64,000 nucleotides of DNA from Thermovenabulum sp049723235. Lineage in GTDB: Bacteria > Bacillota > Thermosediminibacteria > Thermosediminibacterales > Thermosediminibacteraceae. The stretch is from the NCBI RefSeq assembly GCF_049723235.1, contig NZ_JBNARB010000004.1, positions 87,523-151,522 of the forward strand, in the 5' to 3' direction. The stretch's first letter is position 1; every line of letters begins with the position of its first letter. Below the pieces are notes generated by a model. It ran no database searches and was not told the DNA's origin. It saw only the letters and a program-made list of their open reading frames with translations. Position numbers and translations under genes: made by a program. This document shows, piece by piece, positions 50,494 through 59,000 of this stretch.

Positions 50494-51831
50494 ATGCTTT
50501 CACCTCATGAAGTAATTCCTACCCTTGAAAAGTATATTTTGGTGGATGGCTTTCCTATTGTAATTGATTTAGAAAAATCTTATGGTAGCCACATTGTGGA
50601 TGCTAAGGATGGAACCGATTACTTAGACTTTTATACCTTCTTTGCCTCATCACCACTGGGTTTAAACCATCCAAAACTTGCCAACGAGGAATTTAAAGAA
50701 AGAGTCTTCAGAGCTGCTGTCAATAAAGTGGCCAATTCGGATATATATACGGTGGAAATGGCTCAGTTTGTAAAAACCTTTATGGAAGTTGCCGCACCGG
50801 AAAATTTTGTTCACCTTTTCTTAATAGATTACGGGACTTTAGCAGTAGAGAATGCACTAAAGGTGGCTATGGACTGGAAGGTAAGGAAAAACATTGATAA
50901 AGGCTATAAAGAAAGCGCTCAGAAGGGAACCAAGGTTATACACTTTAAAGAGGCCTTTCACGGAAGGTCGGGTTATACCCTTTCCCTCACAAATACGGCG
51001 GATCCGAGAAAATATATGTACTTTACCAAATTTAACGATTGGCCCAGGATAACAAATCCCAAGATAGTCTGGCCTTTAGAAAAGCACTTAGATGAAGTGA
51101 AAAGGGCAGAGGAAGAGGCAATAAACCAGATCAAAAAAGCTATTGCCGACAACCCCGATGATATATGTGCCATTATAATTGAAACCATCCAGGGAGAGGG
51201 AGGAGACAACCATTTTAGACCGGAGTTTTTCAGGGCACTGAGGGAGATATGCGATGAGAACGAGATAATGCTAATATTCGATGAAGTGCAGTGTGGTATG
51301 GGAATAACCGGTAAAATGTGGGCATTTCAGCATTACGGAGTGGAGCCGGATATATTTGCTTTTGGTAAAAAGTCACAGGTATGCGGCATATTATCCACGA
51401 GGAGGGTGGATGAGGTAGAGAGGAACTGTTTTGTAGAAAGCAGCCGTATAAACTCCACCTGGGGCGGGAACATAGTGGATATGGTGCGCTCTACCAGGAT
51501 TCTTGAGATAATAAAAGAGGACGATGTACTTGGCCATGTAAACGAGGTATCCAAGATACTGCATAAATATTTACATGCTTTAGAAGACGAATTTCCCGAG
51601 CTGGTGGGGAACGTAAGGTATAAAGGGTTAATGGCGGCCTTTGATTTTCCCGATCAGGAACTGAGGGGTAAATTTTTGAAATATTGTTTTGAAGAGCGGA
51701 TGCTGGTATTGCCGACGGGTGTAAAGGGAGTAAGGTTCAGGCCGATTCTAACGGTAACGGAAGAAGATTTGACGGAAGGGTATAACCGCATGAAGAAGGC
51801 TTTAATGAGGATAAAGAAAGAAAATGCATAA
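50494..51831 (+). CDS. lat: L-lysine 6-transaminase
   Basis: A 445-residue fold-type I PLP aminotransferase of class III. The N terminus (GSHIVDAKDGTDYLDFYTFF), IIETIQGEGGDNHFRPEFF, FDEVQCGMGITG and the PLP lysine in FAFGKKSQV are those of lysine 6-aminotransferase (LAT family). It converts lysine and 2-oxoglutarate to 2-aminoadipate semialdehyde and glutamate. It is a single gene under a sigma-54 promoter, with AAAGGAGG before ATG and a terminator after, pointing to lysine use as nitrogen or energy source (inference). Confidence 0.9.
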   Translation: MLSPHEVIPTLEKYILVDGFPIVIDLEKSYGSHIVDAKDGTDYLDFYTFFASSPLGLNHPKLANEEFKERVFRAAVNKVANSDIYTVEMAQFVKTFMEVAAPENFVHLFLIDYGTLAVENALKVAMDWKVRKNIDKGYKESAQKGTKVIHFKEAFHGRSGYTLSLTNTADPRKYMYFTKFNDWPRITNPKIVWPLEKHLDEVKRAEEEAINQIKKAIADNPDDICAIIIETIQGEGGDNHFRPEFFRALREICDENEIMLIFDEVQCGMGITGKMWAFQHYGVEPDIFAFGKKSQVCGILSTRRVDEVERNCFVESSRINSTWGGNIVDMVRSTRILEIIKEDDVLGHVNEVSKILHKYLHALEDEFPELVGNVRYKGLMAAFDFPDQELRGKFLKYCFEERMLVLPTGVKGVRFRPILTVTEEDLTEGYNRMKKALMRIKKENA

Positions 51832-51856
51832 ACGGGGCTAAACGTCCCGTTTTACT
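51830..51856 (+). terminator. Terminator after lat
   Basis: AAACGGG-GCTAAACGT-CCCGTTT followed by TACTTTT. The ~185 nt after it hold a possible promoter (TTTAGA 51871-51876, 17 nt, TATAAT 51894-51899; also CATACTAT at 51885-51892, a sigma-E-like -10) but no riboswitch I can recognise. Confidence 0.75.
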
Positions 51857-52041
51857 TTTGCCGTATTTTTTTTAGAATTTGTAGCATACTATATATAATA
51901 AGTGGTATTCAAAAATTTATCAAAAAAATTTGTTAAAAAAGGAGGAATTCGTAAATTTTTATAGAATTAATATAGCCTAAGCCCTTTTATTGCCGCTTGC
52001 CATTATATTTTTATAACTTAAAAATGTAAGGAGGAGTGTAA

Positions 52042-53004
52042 TTGAAATTAAAATTTTTCAAAAATAGTATTGCCTCCTTTTTAGTTGCTTTCTTTGTTTT
52101 TTCTGCGGCTTTGGGCTATACATATTTGGAAAAATCGGTTACCATAGTTGATAACAATAGAGAAATGAAAGTTAAAACTTTTTCCACCACTGTGGGAGAA
52201 CTTTTAAAAGAGAAAAATATTATTCTTTCCAGGGATGACAAAGTTTTACCGGAGTCCTCCCAAAAATTAAAAGAAAAAGACAAGATTATTATTTATAGAG
52301 CTTTTCCGGTGAAAATTATCGACGGTGGTAAAGAAATAACGGTGAATACCTTAGCAGACAGTGTAGAAAATATAATAAAAAAAGCGGGCTTAAATTTGCA
52401 AGAAAAAGACAAAGTAGTGCCCCAAAAAGATGAAGTAATAAATAATTCTACAGAAATTAAAATAACAAGGATAGATGAGAAAGTTATTGAAGAGGTAAGG
52501 AAGATACCTTTTAAAACCATAACCAGGGTAGATTACAACCTGCATTTTGGCAAACAGAATATTATTCAGCAGGGAGAAGACGGTGAAGAAAAAATTATTA
52601 CAACGATAGTTTATGAAAACGGTAAGGTGGTTGACAAAAGTACTCGGAAAGTAATAACGAAGCCTGCAAAGCCGCAAATAATAGTAAGAGGAGGCTTAAT
52701 GGTAGCATCCCGTGGAGGAGTAGAATTTGCTTACACTGCAAAATACCGGATGCTGGCTACTGCCTATACTTATACCGGTAATTTGACCAGAATGGGGACA
52801 AAGCCGCGGGTCGGTGTAGTAGCAGTAGATCCCGAGGTAATTCCCTTAGGAAGCAAGCTGTATGTGGAAGGATATGGATTTGCACGGGCTGAGGATACGG
52901 GAGGCGCAATTAAGGGAGAAAGGATAGATATATTTGTAGAAAGTGAAGCTATAGCCCAGAGATTCGGAAGAAGATGGGTTACCGTTTATTTATTAAAGGA
53001 ATGA
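52042..53004 (+). CDS. YabE-like DUF348/G5/3D domain cell-wall protein
   Basis: A 320-residue secreted or anchored protein: N-terminal hydrophobic segment (IASFLVAFFVFSAALGYTYL), two DUF348 repeats (VTIVDNNREMKVKTFSTTVG; VKIIDGGKEITVNTLADSVE), a G5 domain (~res 135-210) and a C-terminal 3D domain with the Asp triad in RAEDTGGAIKGERIDIFV. 3D domains occur in stationary-phase lytic transglycosylases of the Rpf/Sps/YabE group. TTG start after AAGGAGGAG. Confidence 0.9.
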   Translation: MKLKFFKNSIASFLVAFFVFSAALGYTYLEKSVTIVDNNREMKVKTFSTTVGELLKEKNIILSRDDKVLPESSQKLKEKDKIIIYRAFPVKIIDGGKEITVNTLADSVENIIKKAGLNLQEKDKVVPQKDEVINNSTEIKITRIDEKVIEEVRKIPFKTITRVDYNLHFGKQNIIQQGEDGEEKIITTIVYENGKVVDKSTRKVITKPAKPQIIVRGGLMVASRGGVEFAYTAKYRMLATAYTYTGNLTRMGTKPRVGVVAVDPEVIPLGSKLYVEGYGFARAEDTGGAIKGERIDIFVESEAIAQRFGRRWVTVYLLKE

Positions 53005-53031
53005 AAAAGCTAAATAATACGCAAAAAATTT

Positions 53032-53066
53032 AAGCCATCTGCTAAATAAAAGCAGGTGGCTTTTAT
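53032..53066. terminator. Terminator between convergent genes
   Basis: AAGCCATCTGC-TAAATAAA-GCAGGTGGCTT (one G-T pair) with TTTATTTTA after it; separates the 3D-domain gene from dacF and can serve the plus strand, possibly both. Confidence 0.78.
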
Positions 53067-53076
53067 TTTAGATAGC

Positions 53077-54273
53077 TTACATTAACTTTATTTTTTTGTA
53101 TCTTTTATATCTTTTTATTGCTACTTTTATCCTGAAGGGAATGTACAATAAAAGGAGAAAAAGCAAAACTCTAAACCAGAAATAAGTATATATTTTTCTT
53201 TTAACTTCGTCCTTTGAAATCAAGTTTACGCTTCCTATAAAATTTTCTCCCTGATAAAAATCTATTTTTCCTATTACTGCTCCCTTAGCTAAGGGAGCTT
53301 TTATTGTTTTAGGAATATCTATTTTTTTGGTGATTGGTAAATTATTATCTTTTTCCGATACAAAACTGAAATCTTGAGAAGCAATTAAGGCAACGGGATT
53401 ACCGTATTTTACATCTATATAAGTAATCTCCTCACCACTTTTAATTAAATCTTCGCGTTTGAAATTATTAAAACCATAATCCAGTAATGAGATTGCATCG
53501 GTATAAATATTTTTTCCCTGGGATTTTAGAACTACTGCAATCAGTTGCATTCCATTTCGTGTAGCGGAAGCGACTATGGTTTGTCCTGCGGAAACGGTGT
53601 AGCCCGTTTTTACCCCATCAGCACCTTCATATCTCCATAAAAGTTTATTGTGATTTATCAATGTCCTATCGTAGTCTTTTCCCTGCCAGGGTATATTAAA
53701 GGTTTTTGTTCTTACTATTTTACAAAAGGTAGGATTATTTAATGCATAACGCGATATTAAAGCTAAATCGTAGGCAGTAGTATAATGGTTTTTATCGGGG
53801 AGACCGCTGGGGTTTACAAAGTTCGTATTTTTTGCACCTATTTCCTTTGCTTTTGCATTCATAAGTTCTGCAAATTGTTCCACACTACCGGAAATGTGTT
53901 CTGCAATAGCTACGGCAGCATCGTTGGCAGAACTAAGCATCAAACCGTAAAGCATTTGTTCAAGGGTAAGAGTTTCACCTATTTCAAGGTAAATCCTTGA
54001 GCCGTCAGATTTAAAAGCTCTTTCGCTTGTTGTAACTTTATCGCTTAAATTCCCCTTTTCTATTGCTATGATAGCCGTCATTATTTTCGTTGTACTCGCG
54101 GGTTCAAGGGGAATATTGGCATTCTTTTCATATAGTATCTTACCCGTTTTTGCCTCTATCAATATACCGGCTTCCCCAACGATATCCGGAGGATTTTTGA
54201 TTGTTTGAGGAAAGACTGAATTGTTGAAGGAAAAGAAAAATAGGATAAAAAGTAAAACGATTTTTGCCCTCAT
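53077..54273 (-). CDS. D-alanyl-D-alanine carboxypeptidase (DacF/PBP5 type)
   Basis: A 398-residue S11 peptidase: signal peptide (IVLLFILFFFSFNNSVFP), STTK (SxxK nucleophile), SAN, KTG in GVKTGYT, a PBP5-like C-terminal beta domain and a final hydrophobic helix (YFWFRVLLFLLLLYIPF) plus basic tail. ATG 54273 follows GAGGTGCAAC; an upstream ATG at 54303 has no ribosome binding site. It trims peptidoglycan stem peptides; several paralogues act in sporulation, so dacF versus dacB is not decided. Confidence 0.9.
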   Translation of the reverse strand: MRAKIVLLFILFFFSFNNSVFPQTIKNPPDIVGEAGILIEAKTGKILYEKNANIPLEPASTTKIMTAIIAIEKGNLSDKVTTSERAFKSDGSRIYLEIGETLTLEQMLYGLMLSSANDAAVAIAEHISGSVEQFAELMNAKAKEIGAKNTNFVNPSGLPDKNHYTTAYDLALISRYALNNPTFCKIVRTKTFNIPWQGKDYDRTLINHNKLLWRYEGADGVKTGYTVSAGQTIVASATRNGMQLIAVVLKSQGKNIYTDAISLLDYGFNNFKREDLIKSGEEITYIDVKYGNPVALIASQDFSFVSEKDNNLPITKKIDIPKTIKAPLAKGAVIGKIDFYQGENFIGSVNLISKDEVKRKIYTYFWFRVLLFLLLLYIPFRIKVAIKRYKRYKKIKLM

Positions 54274-54311
54274 GTTGCACCTCAATAAAAAAGATGTTGG
54301 CATGTAATTTC

Positions 54312-54340
54312 AGTATAACAAAAAATTAAATGAGTTCCAA
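54312..54340 (-). promoter_or_regulatory. Sigma-A promoter of the dac gene
   Basis: On the minus strand TTGGAA (54340-54335), 17 nt, TATACT (54317-54312). About 40 nt upstream of the ATG. Confidence 0.65.
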
Positions 54341-54406
54341 GGAGGTCATTTTGAATAAAAAAAAAGTAATAAATTAAAAATAATTAAAAGACAGGAGGGA
54401 TACTTT

Positions 54407-54817
54407 TTGGGTAACAAATTTCGAAAGGCAGGCAAAATATTGCAATTACAAACAAATATACAAAGCATTGAAGAAGAAATTAAAAATATTGATGCGGATA
54501 TTAGCTCCCGGTTGCACGATTCGCTAGTACAATCTTCTTCATATATAAAGCTACAAAAATTGCTGGATGAGGTGTCTTTTTTATTAAGCTACTTGAAAGA
54601 AGGAAATAGTACCGAAAAAGAAACAAAAGATTTATTGAAAACGATTAGAAAGAGGTTAATTCTAATAACTATATCTCTGTTAAAGGACATTCAAAAGAAC
54701 ATGTTAAAATCAGCCGAATCATTGAATACGGCACAAGAAGAATTGATAATGCTATCTAATATTCAAAAATTATATAAAACGGTGGAAGAAAACGAAAAAA
54801 ATTTTATGGAGGGGTAG
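54407..54817 (+). CDS. Hypothetical coiled-coil protein in DUF421 operon
   Basis: A 136-residue, mostly helical protein (LQLQTNIQSIEEEIKNIDAD..., ETKDLLKTIRKRLILITISL), soluble, no recognised family. TTG start after AGGAGGGATAC. It ends 2 nt before the DUF421 gene, so it is co-translated with it. A very short frame (TTG 54351 to TAA 54377, eight residues) with its own AAGGAGGT lies upstream and may be a leader peptide. Confidence 0.65.
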   Translation: MGNKFRKAGKILQLQTNIQSIEEEIKNIDADISSRLHDSLVQSSSYIKLQKLLDEVSFLLSYLKEGNSTEKETKDLLKTIRKRLILITISLLKDIQKNMLKSAESLNTAQEELIMLSNIQKLYKTVEENEKNFMEG

Positions 54818-54819
54818 TA

Positions 54820-55530
54820 TTGGTAAAGACATTTTTCTTTCTTACCATCAGGTCAATAGTTTTATTTTTTGTCAGCTTAATAATAGTCAGGTTTATGGGG
54901 AAAAGAACCATTGCTCAATTATCTCCCTTTGATTTGATTGTCATTATAATAATGGGTTCGGCTATTGCAATACCTTTGGAAGATAAAAAAATACATTTAA
55001 GTTTTGGAATTATACCTGTAATAATCATGTCATTATTAAATTACTTTATATCGATTTTGATTACAAAAAACAGAGTTTTTGAGAACATTCTTCAAGGAAC
55101 ATCTACCGTTCTGGTAAGAGATGGAGAAGTAATAATAAAAAATCTAAAAAAAGAAAGGATAAGTATGGCGGATCTAATGATATTATTGAGGGAACAAAAT
55201 ATCTCCAATATTAACGATGTAGAAGAGGCAACCATAGAGCCCAACGGTAAGTTGAGTATAATCCTGAAAAAGGAAAAACAACCTGTTACGCCGAAAGACC
55301 TTGGGCTTTCGGCGGTGGAAGGCATTTTCAAAACTGTATTAATAAATAATGGAGAAGTAGTAAAAAACAATCTGGAAGTGGCAAATGTAGGTATTGAACA
55401 GCTTCTTGTCGACCTTAAAAACCGGGGAATAAATAGATTGAAGGACCTGGAAAAGGTGTGGATTGATGAAAATGGGAAAATAACTTTTGAATTAAAAAAT
55501 GATAAAAACACTGAAGGGAGACCTTTATGA
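54820..55530 (+). CDS. DUF421 (YetF-like) membrane protein
   Basis: A 236-residue protein with three N-terminal membrane helices, the motif RFMGKRTIAQLSPFDLIVII, and a C-terminal cytoplasmic domain (VLVRDGEVIIKNLKKERISM; LMILLREQNISNINDVEEA) typical of DUF421/YetF. YetF-family proteins are linked to spore or stress functions in Bacillus; the activity is unknown. It overlaps the next gene by 4 nt. Confidence 0.88.
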   Translation: MVKTFFFLTIRSIVLFFVSLIIVRFMGKRTIAQLSPFDLIVIIIMGSAIAIPLEDKKIHLSFGIIPVIIMSLLNYFISILITKNRVFENILQGTSTVLVRDGEVIIKNLKKERISMADLMILLREQNISNINDVEEATIEPNGKLSIILKKEKQPVTPKDLGLSAVEGIFKTVLINNGEVVKNNLEVANVGIEQLLVDLKNRGINRLKDLEKVWIDENGKITFELKNDKNTEGRPL

Positions 55531-55766
55531 AGAAAAAAAAGGATGGATTTTTTAACAAGTTAGGTGTTAGTGAGGATGAAATAAAAAGAAAGTACGGTGT
55601 AGATCTTTACCTTTTTCTTGATGCCGTTGCGCTGGGCCTTAGTGATGAAGAAATTTCAAATATAATCGGTTATGATTTGGAAACGGTAAAAAAAGTCAGG
55701 AAAAGACTTGGAAATATAGGAAGCGAAATAGGGCTTACTTACAAAAAAGACCTTTCCGATGAATGA
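55527..55766 (+). CDS. Small HTH-like hypothetical protein (79 aa)
   Basis: A 79-residue basic protein. The segment ALGLSDEEISNIIGYDLETVKKVRKRLG reads like a helix-turn-helix (split here: GLSDEEISNIIGYDLETVKK, then VRKRLG). It overlaps DUF421 by 4 nt (ATGA). Probably a small DNA-binding protein. Its stop codon overlaps the left arm of the Rex-like inverted repeat. Confidence 0.7.
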   Translation: MKKKKDGFFNKLGVSEDEIKRKYGVDLYLFLDAVALGLSDEEISNIIGYDLETVKKVRKRLGNIGSEIGLTYKKDLSDE

Positions 55767-55832
55767 ATATGTGAAAAAATTGACAATTAATCTTTTTTAA
55801 TTTATAATATTGTTAATAATTTCACATATTCA
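55764..55832 (+). promoter_or_regulatory. Consensus promoter flanked by two Rex-like operators
   Basis: Sigma-A promoter TTGACA (55780-55785), 17 nt, TATAAT (55803-55808). Site 1, ATGTGAA-AAAA-TTGACAA (55769-55786), overlaps the -35. Site 2, TTGTTAA-TAAT-TTCACAT (55810-55827), overlaps the start point. Both fit the 18-bp Rex form TTGTTAA/TTGTGAA-N4-TTAACAA/TTCACAA with few changes. Outer arms form a perfect 13-nt inverted repeat, TGAATATGTGAAA (55764-55776) and TTTCACATATTCA (55820-55832). NADH/NAD control is the natural reading. Confidence 0.75.
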
Positions 55833-55846
55833 AGAGGTGAGTTTTT

Positions 55847-56089
55847 ATGATAAAATTAAGTGTCTGTGTGGGGAGCTCATGCCACTTGAGGGGCGCTTAT
55901 GATATAATTAAGATATTCGAAGGACTGATAAAACAGTACAAATTGGAAGATAAAATAAAGCTAACTGCAGAATTTTGTTGCGGAAACTGTACCCAGCCAG
56001 TATCGGTAAAAATAGATAAAAAAGGGCCATTTTCCGTTACCCGGGAAAATGCGGGAGATTTCTTTAAAAAATACTTTCTGGAGGTATAA
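55847..56089 (+). CDS. Thioredoxin-like [2Fe-2S] ferredoxin
   Basis: An 80-residue (2Fe-2S) ferredoxin-domain protein with CVGSSC at residues 6-11 and CCGNC near residue 45, the four ligands of one cluster. It resembles the C-terminal half of NuoE. It starts ATG after AAGAGGTG and is separated by 3 nt from the PAS-hydrogenase gene. Probably exchanges electrons with that protein. Confidence 0.88.
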   Translation: MIKLSVCVGSSCHLRGAYDIIKIFEGLIKQYKLEDKIKLTAEFCCGNCTQPVSVKIDKKGPFSVTRENAGDFFKKYFLEV

Positions 56090-56092
56090 GTT

Positions 56093-57829
56093 TTGGAAGT
56101 AATTAATTTTACCCGTGCTGAGTGCAAGAATTGCTACAAGTGTGTAAGAAACTGTCCTGTGAAAGCGATCAGGATAAAAGAAGGTCAGGCGGAGATAGTT
56201 TTGGAAAGATGTATTACCTGCGGAACCTGCCTGATTAATTGTCCTCAAAATGCGAAAACCGTAAAAAGCGATATGGATAAAGTAAACGATATTCTGGGAA
56301 AAAATGAAAAAGTTGCTGTAAGTCTTGCACCCTCTTTTGCGGGGGTTTTCTCATCATTAAATCCCGAAAATTTCATGTACAGGTTGAAAGAACTCGGATT
56401 TAAAGATATTTTTCCTACTTCTCAAGGTGCAATTATAATTGCGAAGGCCTACGCCAATATTTATAATGACAAAAAAAGGAAGGTAATTATTTCATCCGCT
56501 TGTCCGGCAGCCAATTATTTAGTACAAAAGTATTATCCCGAATTAATAAATTATCTTATCCCCGTAGTATCGCCTATGATTGCTCATGGGATGTATTTAA
56601 AAAAAGTGAAGGGTTATTCTAAAGTAATATTTATGGGCCCCTGTTTGGCGAAAAAAATGGAGGCTATGGAATTTAAAGAAGTTATTGATGCGGTAATAAC
56701 TTTTGATGAACTCAAAAAATTAATAGGGTTAAATGAATTAATTGAACAGCCCTATTTTTTAGAAAAGGACGATGAAGACGAAAATGATAAAATTCCAACT
56801 AAAACCGGGGCAGCTTTATATCCTATTCCCGGCGAAACAGTGAAGACATTTTCTCCTTTTATAAAAGAGAGGTGGAGGAGAGAAATTACCGTTCATGGTT
56901 TGGATGACCTGGGAGAAGTTTTTGAAGAAATAAAAAAGGGAAAATTAAAAGATGTATTTATAGAAGCTAACGCCTGCAGGGGAGGATGCAGTAACGGTCC
57001 CGCAACAGGAGATAAAAAGAAAGATAGATTCATGAAATTGGAAAAAATTAGAGAGTACGCCGGGAGATTAAAAAATAAATTCCAATTTGAAAATAAAAAT
57101 GAAGAATTAGATATGAAAGCAATTACACGAGAATTTACAGTCCATACGGTTTCTAAGAAATTACCTTCTGAAGAGGAAATAAGAAAAATATTAAGGCAGA
57201 TAGGAAAGTACAGCGAAAAGGATGAACTAAACTGCGGTGCTTGCGGATATGATTCTTGCAGAGAAAAAGCTATTGCAGTATATAACGGAATGGCTGAAAT
57301 ATATATGTGCATTCCTTATATGAGGACGAGAGCCGAGTCCATTTCCGAACTAATAATTGAATCCACACCCAATGCTATTGTTGTTGTAGATAAAAATTTG
57401 CAAATTCAGGAGTACAATCCTGCTGCAGAAAAAATGTTTAAAAAAACAAAACAGGAAGTTATTGGGATGCCTCTCAATTATATTTTTAATGATGATGATT
57501 TTAGATTTGTGACCGAACTAAAAGAAAATATAATTGCGAAAAAAGTAAAACTCCCTGAATACAATCTGGTAACACTCCAGAGTATATATTTTCTGCATGG
57601 CCACGATTTAATAATAGGTATTATATCGGATATAACCAAACAGGAAGAAGATAGAAAAAGGAATTTAGAGATTAAAAAGAAGACCATTGAGACCACCCAG
57701 CAGGTTATAGAAAAACAAATGAGGGTGGCACAGGAGATAGCAAGCGTCCTTGGGGAAACCACAGCAGAAACAAAAGTGCTTTTAAATAGAATAAAAAGTA
57801 TTTTAAAGGAAGAGCTTCCCGATGAATAA
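56093..57829 (+). CDS. Sensory [FeFe]-hydrogenase with PAS domain (HydS-like)
   Basis: Codes for 578 residues. Two [4Fe-4S] ferredoxin sites (Cys11/14/17/21; Cys40/43/46/50), an H-cluster domain with L1 SSACPAA (Ala136 replaces the proton-relay Cys, Cys137 kept), L2 GPCLAKKME (Cys184) and L3 EANACRGGCSNG (Cys295/299), a four-Cys motif NCGACGYDSC (381-389), a PAS domain (~418-525) and a terminal helix. This is the group C sensory layout known from Thermotoga HydS and related to the hfs locus of Thermoanaerobacterium. It is followed, with 8 nt overlap, by a PP2C phosphatase. It likely senses H2 or redox state and passes it on. TTG start. Confidence 0.9.
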   Translation: MEVINFTRAECKNCYKCVRNCPVKAIRIKEGQAEIVLERCITCGTCLINCPQNAKTVKSDMDKVNDILGKNEKVAVSLAPSFAGVFSSLNPENFMYRLKELGFKDIFPTSQGAIIIAKAYANIYNDKKRKVIISSACPAANYLVQKYYPELINYLIPVVSPMIAHGMYLKKVKGYSKVIFMGPCLAKKMEAMEFKEVIDAVITFDELKKLIGLNELIEQPYFLEKDDEDENDKIPTKTGAALYPIPGETVKTFSPFIKERWRREITVHGLDDLGEVFEEIKKGKLKDVFIEANACRGGCSNGPATGDKKKDRFMKLEKIREYAGRLKNKFQFENKNEELDMKAITREFTVHTVSKKLPSEEEIRKILRQIGKYSEKDELNCGACGYDSCREKAIAVYNGMAEIYMCIPYMRTRAESISELIIESTPNAIVVVDKNLQIQEYNPAAEKMFKKTKQEVIGMPLNYIFNDDDFRFVTELKENIIAKKVKLPEYNLVTLQSIYFLHGHDLIIGIISDITKQEEDRKRNLEIKKKTIETTQQVIEKQMRVAQEIASVLGETTAETKVLLNRIKSILKEELPDE

Positions 57830-59000
57830 TTTATCATTTCGAACGGAAATCTACTTTGAAAGTATAAACAAATACGGAGAAGAACTTTGTGGCGATAAAG
57901 TCGAAATAATTAAATCGCCGGAGAAAACAATTTTTGTATTTGCAGACGGCCTGGGAAGTGGTGTTAAGGCAAACATTCTGGCAACCCTTTCAACAAAGAT
58001 AGCTGCTACCATGCTAAGAGAAGGGTCTTCTATAGAGGATACCGTAAAGACTATTGTTGCCACTTTGCCAGTTTGCAAGGTAAGGAAGATTGCTTATTCC
58101 ACCTTTACCATAGTAGAAATATCCGCTGATGGAAAATGCTCTATTATTGATTACGACAACCCACCGGTATTTTTTATTCGCAACGGAAAGGTCTTAGACA
58201 TTTCCGTAAAACATAGAGAAATTGACGGTAAAATTATTAAAGAATCTCACATCAATTTAAAAGAAAACGATATGATAGTAGTCGTAAGCGATGGGATTGT
58301 TCATGCTGGGGTAGGAGGGATACTAAATTTAGGATGGCAGTGGGAGAATATCGCTAATTATTTAGAAAAAATTGTAAAGAATGACACAAAGCCTGCTGAG
58401 ATAGTTAAGCTACTGGTGACAATCACAAATAATTTGTATATGGAAAGAGCAGGCGATGATTCTACCTGCGCGGCAATAAAAATTGTTTCTCCTCAAAAGG
58501 TAAATATTATGGCAGGTCCTCCGCTAAATCCTGAAGATGATGTAAATGTGGTTAATTCTTTTATAAAAAAGCCGGGCAAAAAGATAGTATGCGGTGGAAC
58601 AACCGCTCAAATAGTGGCTAAAATTTTAAATAAACCCCTGATTACTTCCCTGGAATTTATTGATCCTGATGTACCACCCACAGCCCATATTGACGGTATA
58701 GATCTTGTCACTGAAGGGGTACTTACGCTAACAAAAACCCTTGAAAAATTAAATAATATTTTTTCAGGGAAAATCGAGCTAAATGAATTATTGCACCATA
58801 AAAAAATGGACGCTGCTACGCGTCTTGCAATTATGCTTCTTGAAGCAACTGATATATCATTTATCATAGGTAATGCAATTAATCCCGCTCATCAAAATCC
58901 GGATTTTCCTAAAAATCTTTCCATAAAACAAAATGTTATAAATGGTATTGTAAATATTTTAGAAAAAATGGGTAAGTTTGTAAGTGTGGAAAGTTTTTAG
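57822..59000 (+). CDS. SpoIIE-type PP2C phosphatase with unknown C-terminal domain
   Basis: Codes for 392 residues. The N-terminal ~220 residues are a PP2C/SpoIIE phosphatase: metal-binding Asp in FADGLGSG, VVSDGIVHAG and AGDDSTCAA. The last ~165 residues (from GGTTAQIVAKIL, with FIDPDVPPTAHIDGIDLVTE) belong to no domain I recognise. It overlaps the PAS-hydrogenase gene, so the sensor and phosphatase are made together. A target such as a STAS-domain anti-anti-sigma factor is expected but is not in the window; RsbW-like ATPases are at 1-600 and 3666-4211. Confidence 0.88.
   Translation: MNNLSFRTEIYFESINKYGEELCGDKVEIIKSPEKTIFVFADGLGSGVKANILATLSTKIAATMLREGSSIEDTVKTIVATLPVCKVRKIAYSTFTIVEISADGKCSIIDYDNPPVFFIRNGKVLDISVKHREIDGKIIKESHINLKENDMIVVVSDGIVHAGVGGILNLGWQWENIANYLEKIVKNDTKPAEIVKLLVTITNNLYMERAGDDSTCAAIKIVSPQKVNIMAGPPLNPEDDVNVVNSFIKKPGKKIVCGGTTAQIVAKILNKPLITSLEFIDPDVPPTAHIDGIDLVTEGVLTLTKTLEKLNNIFSGKIELNELLHHKKMDAATRLAIMLLEATDISFIIGNAINPAHQNPDFPKNLSIKQNVINGIVNILEKMGKFVSVESF

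Noticed and set aside
51857..52041. Possible riboswitch (c-di-AMP ydaO type) before the 3D-domain gene
   Set aside because: Conserved ydaO sequence blocks could not be found; only promoter-like elements are visible.
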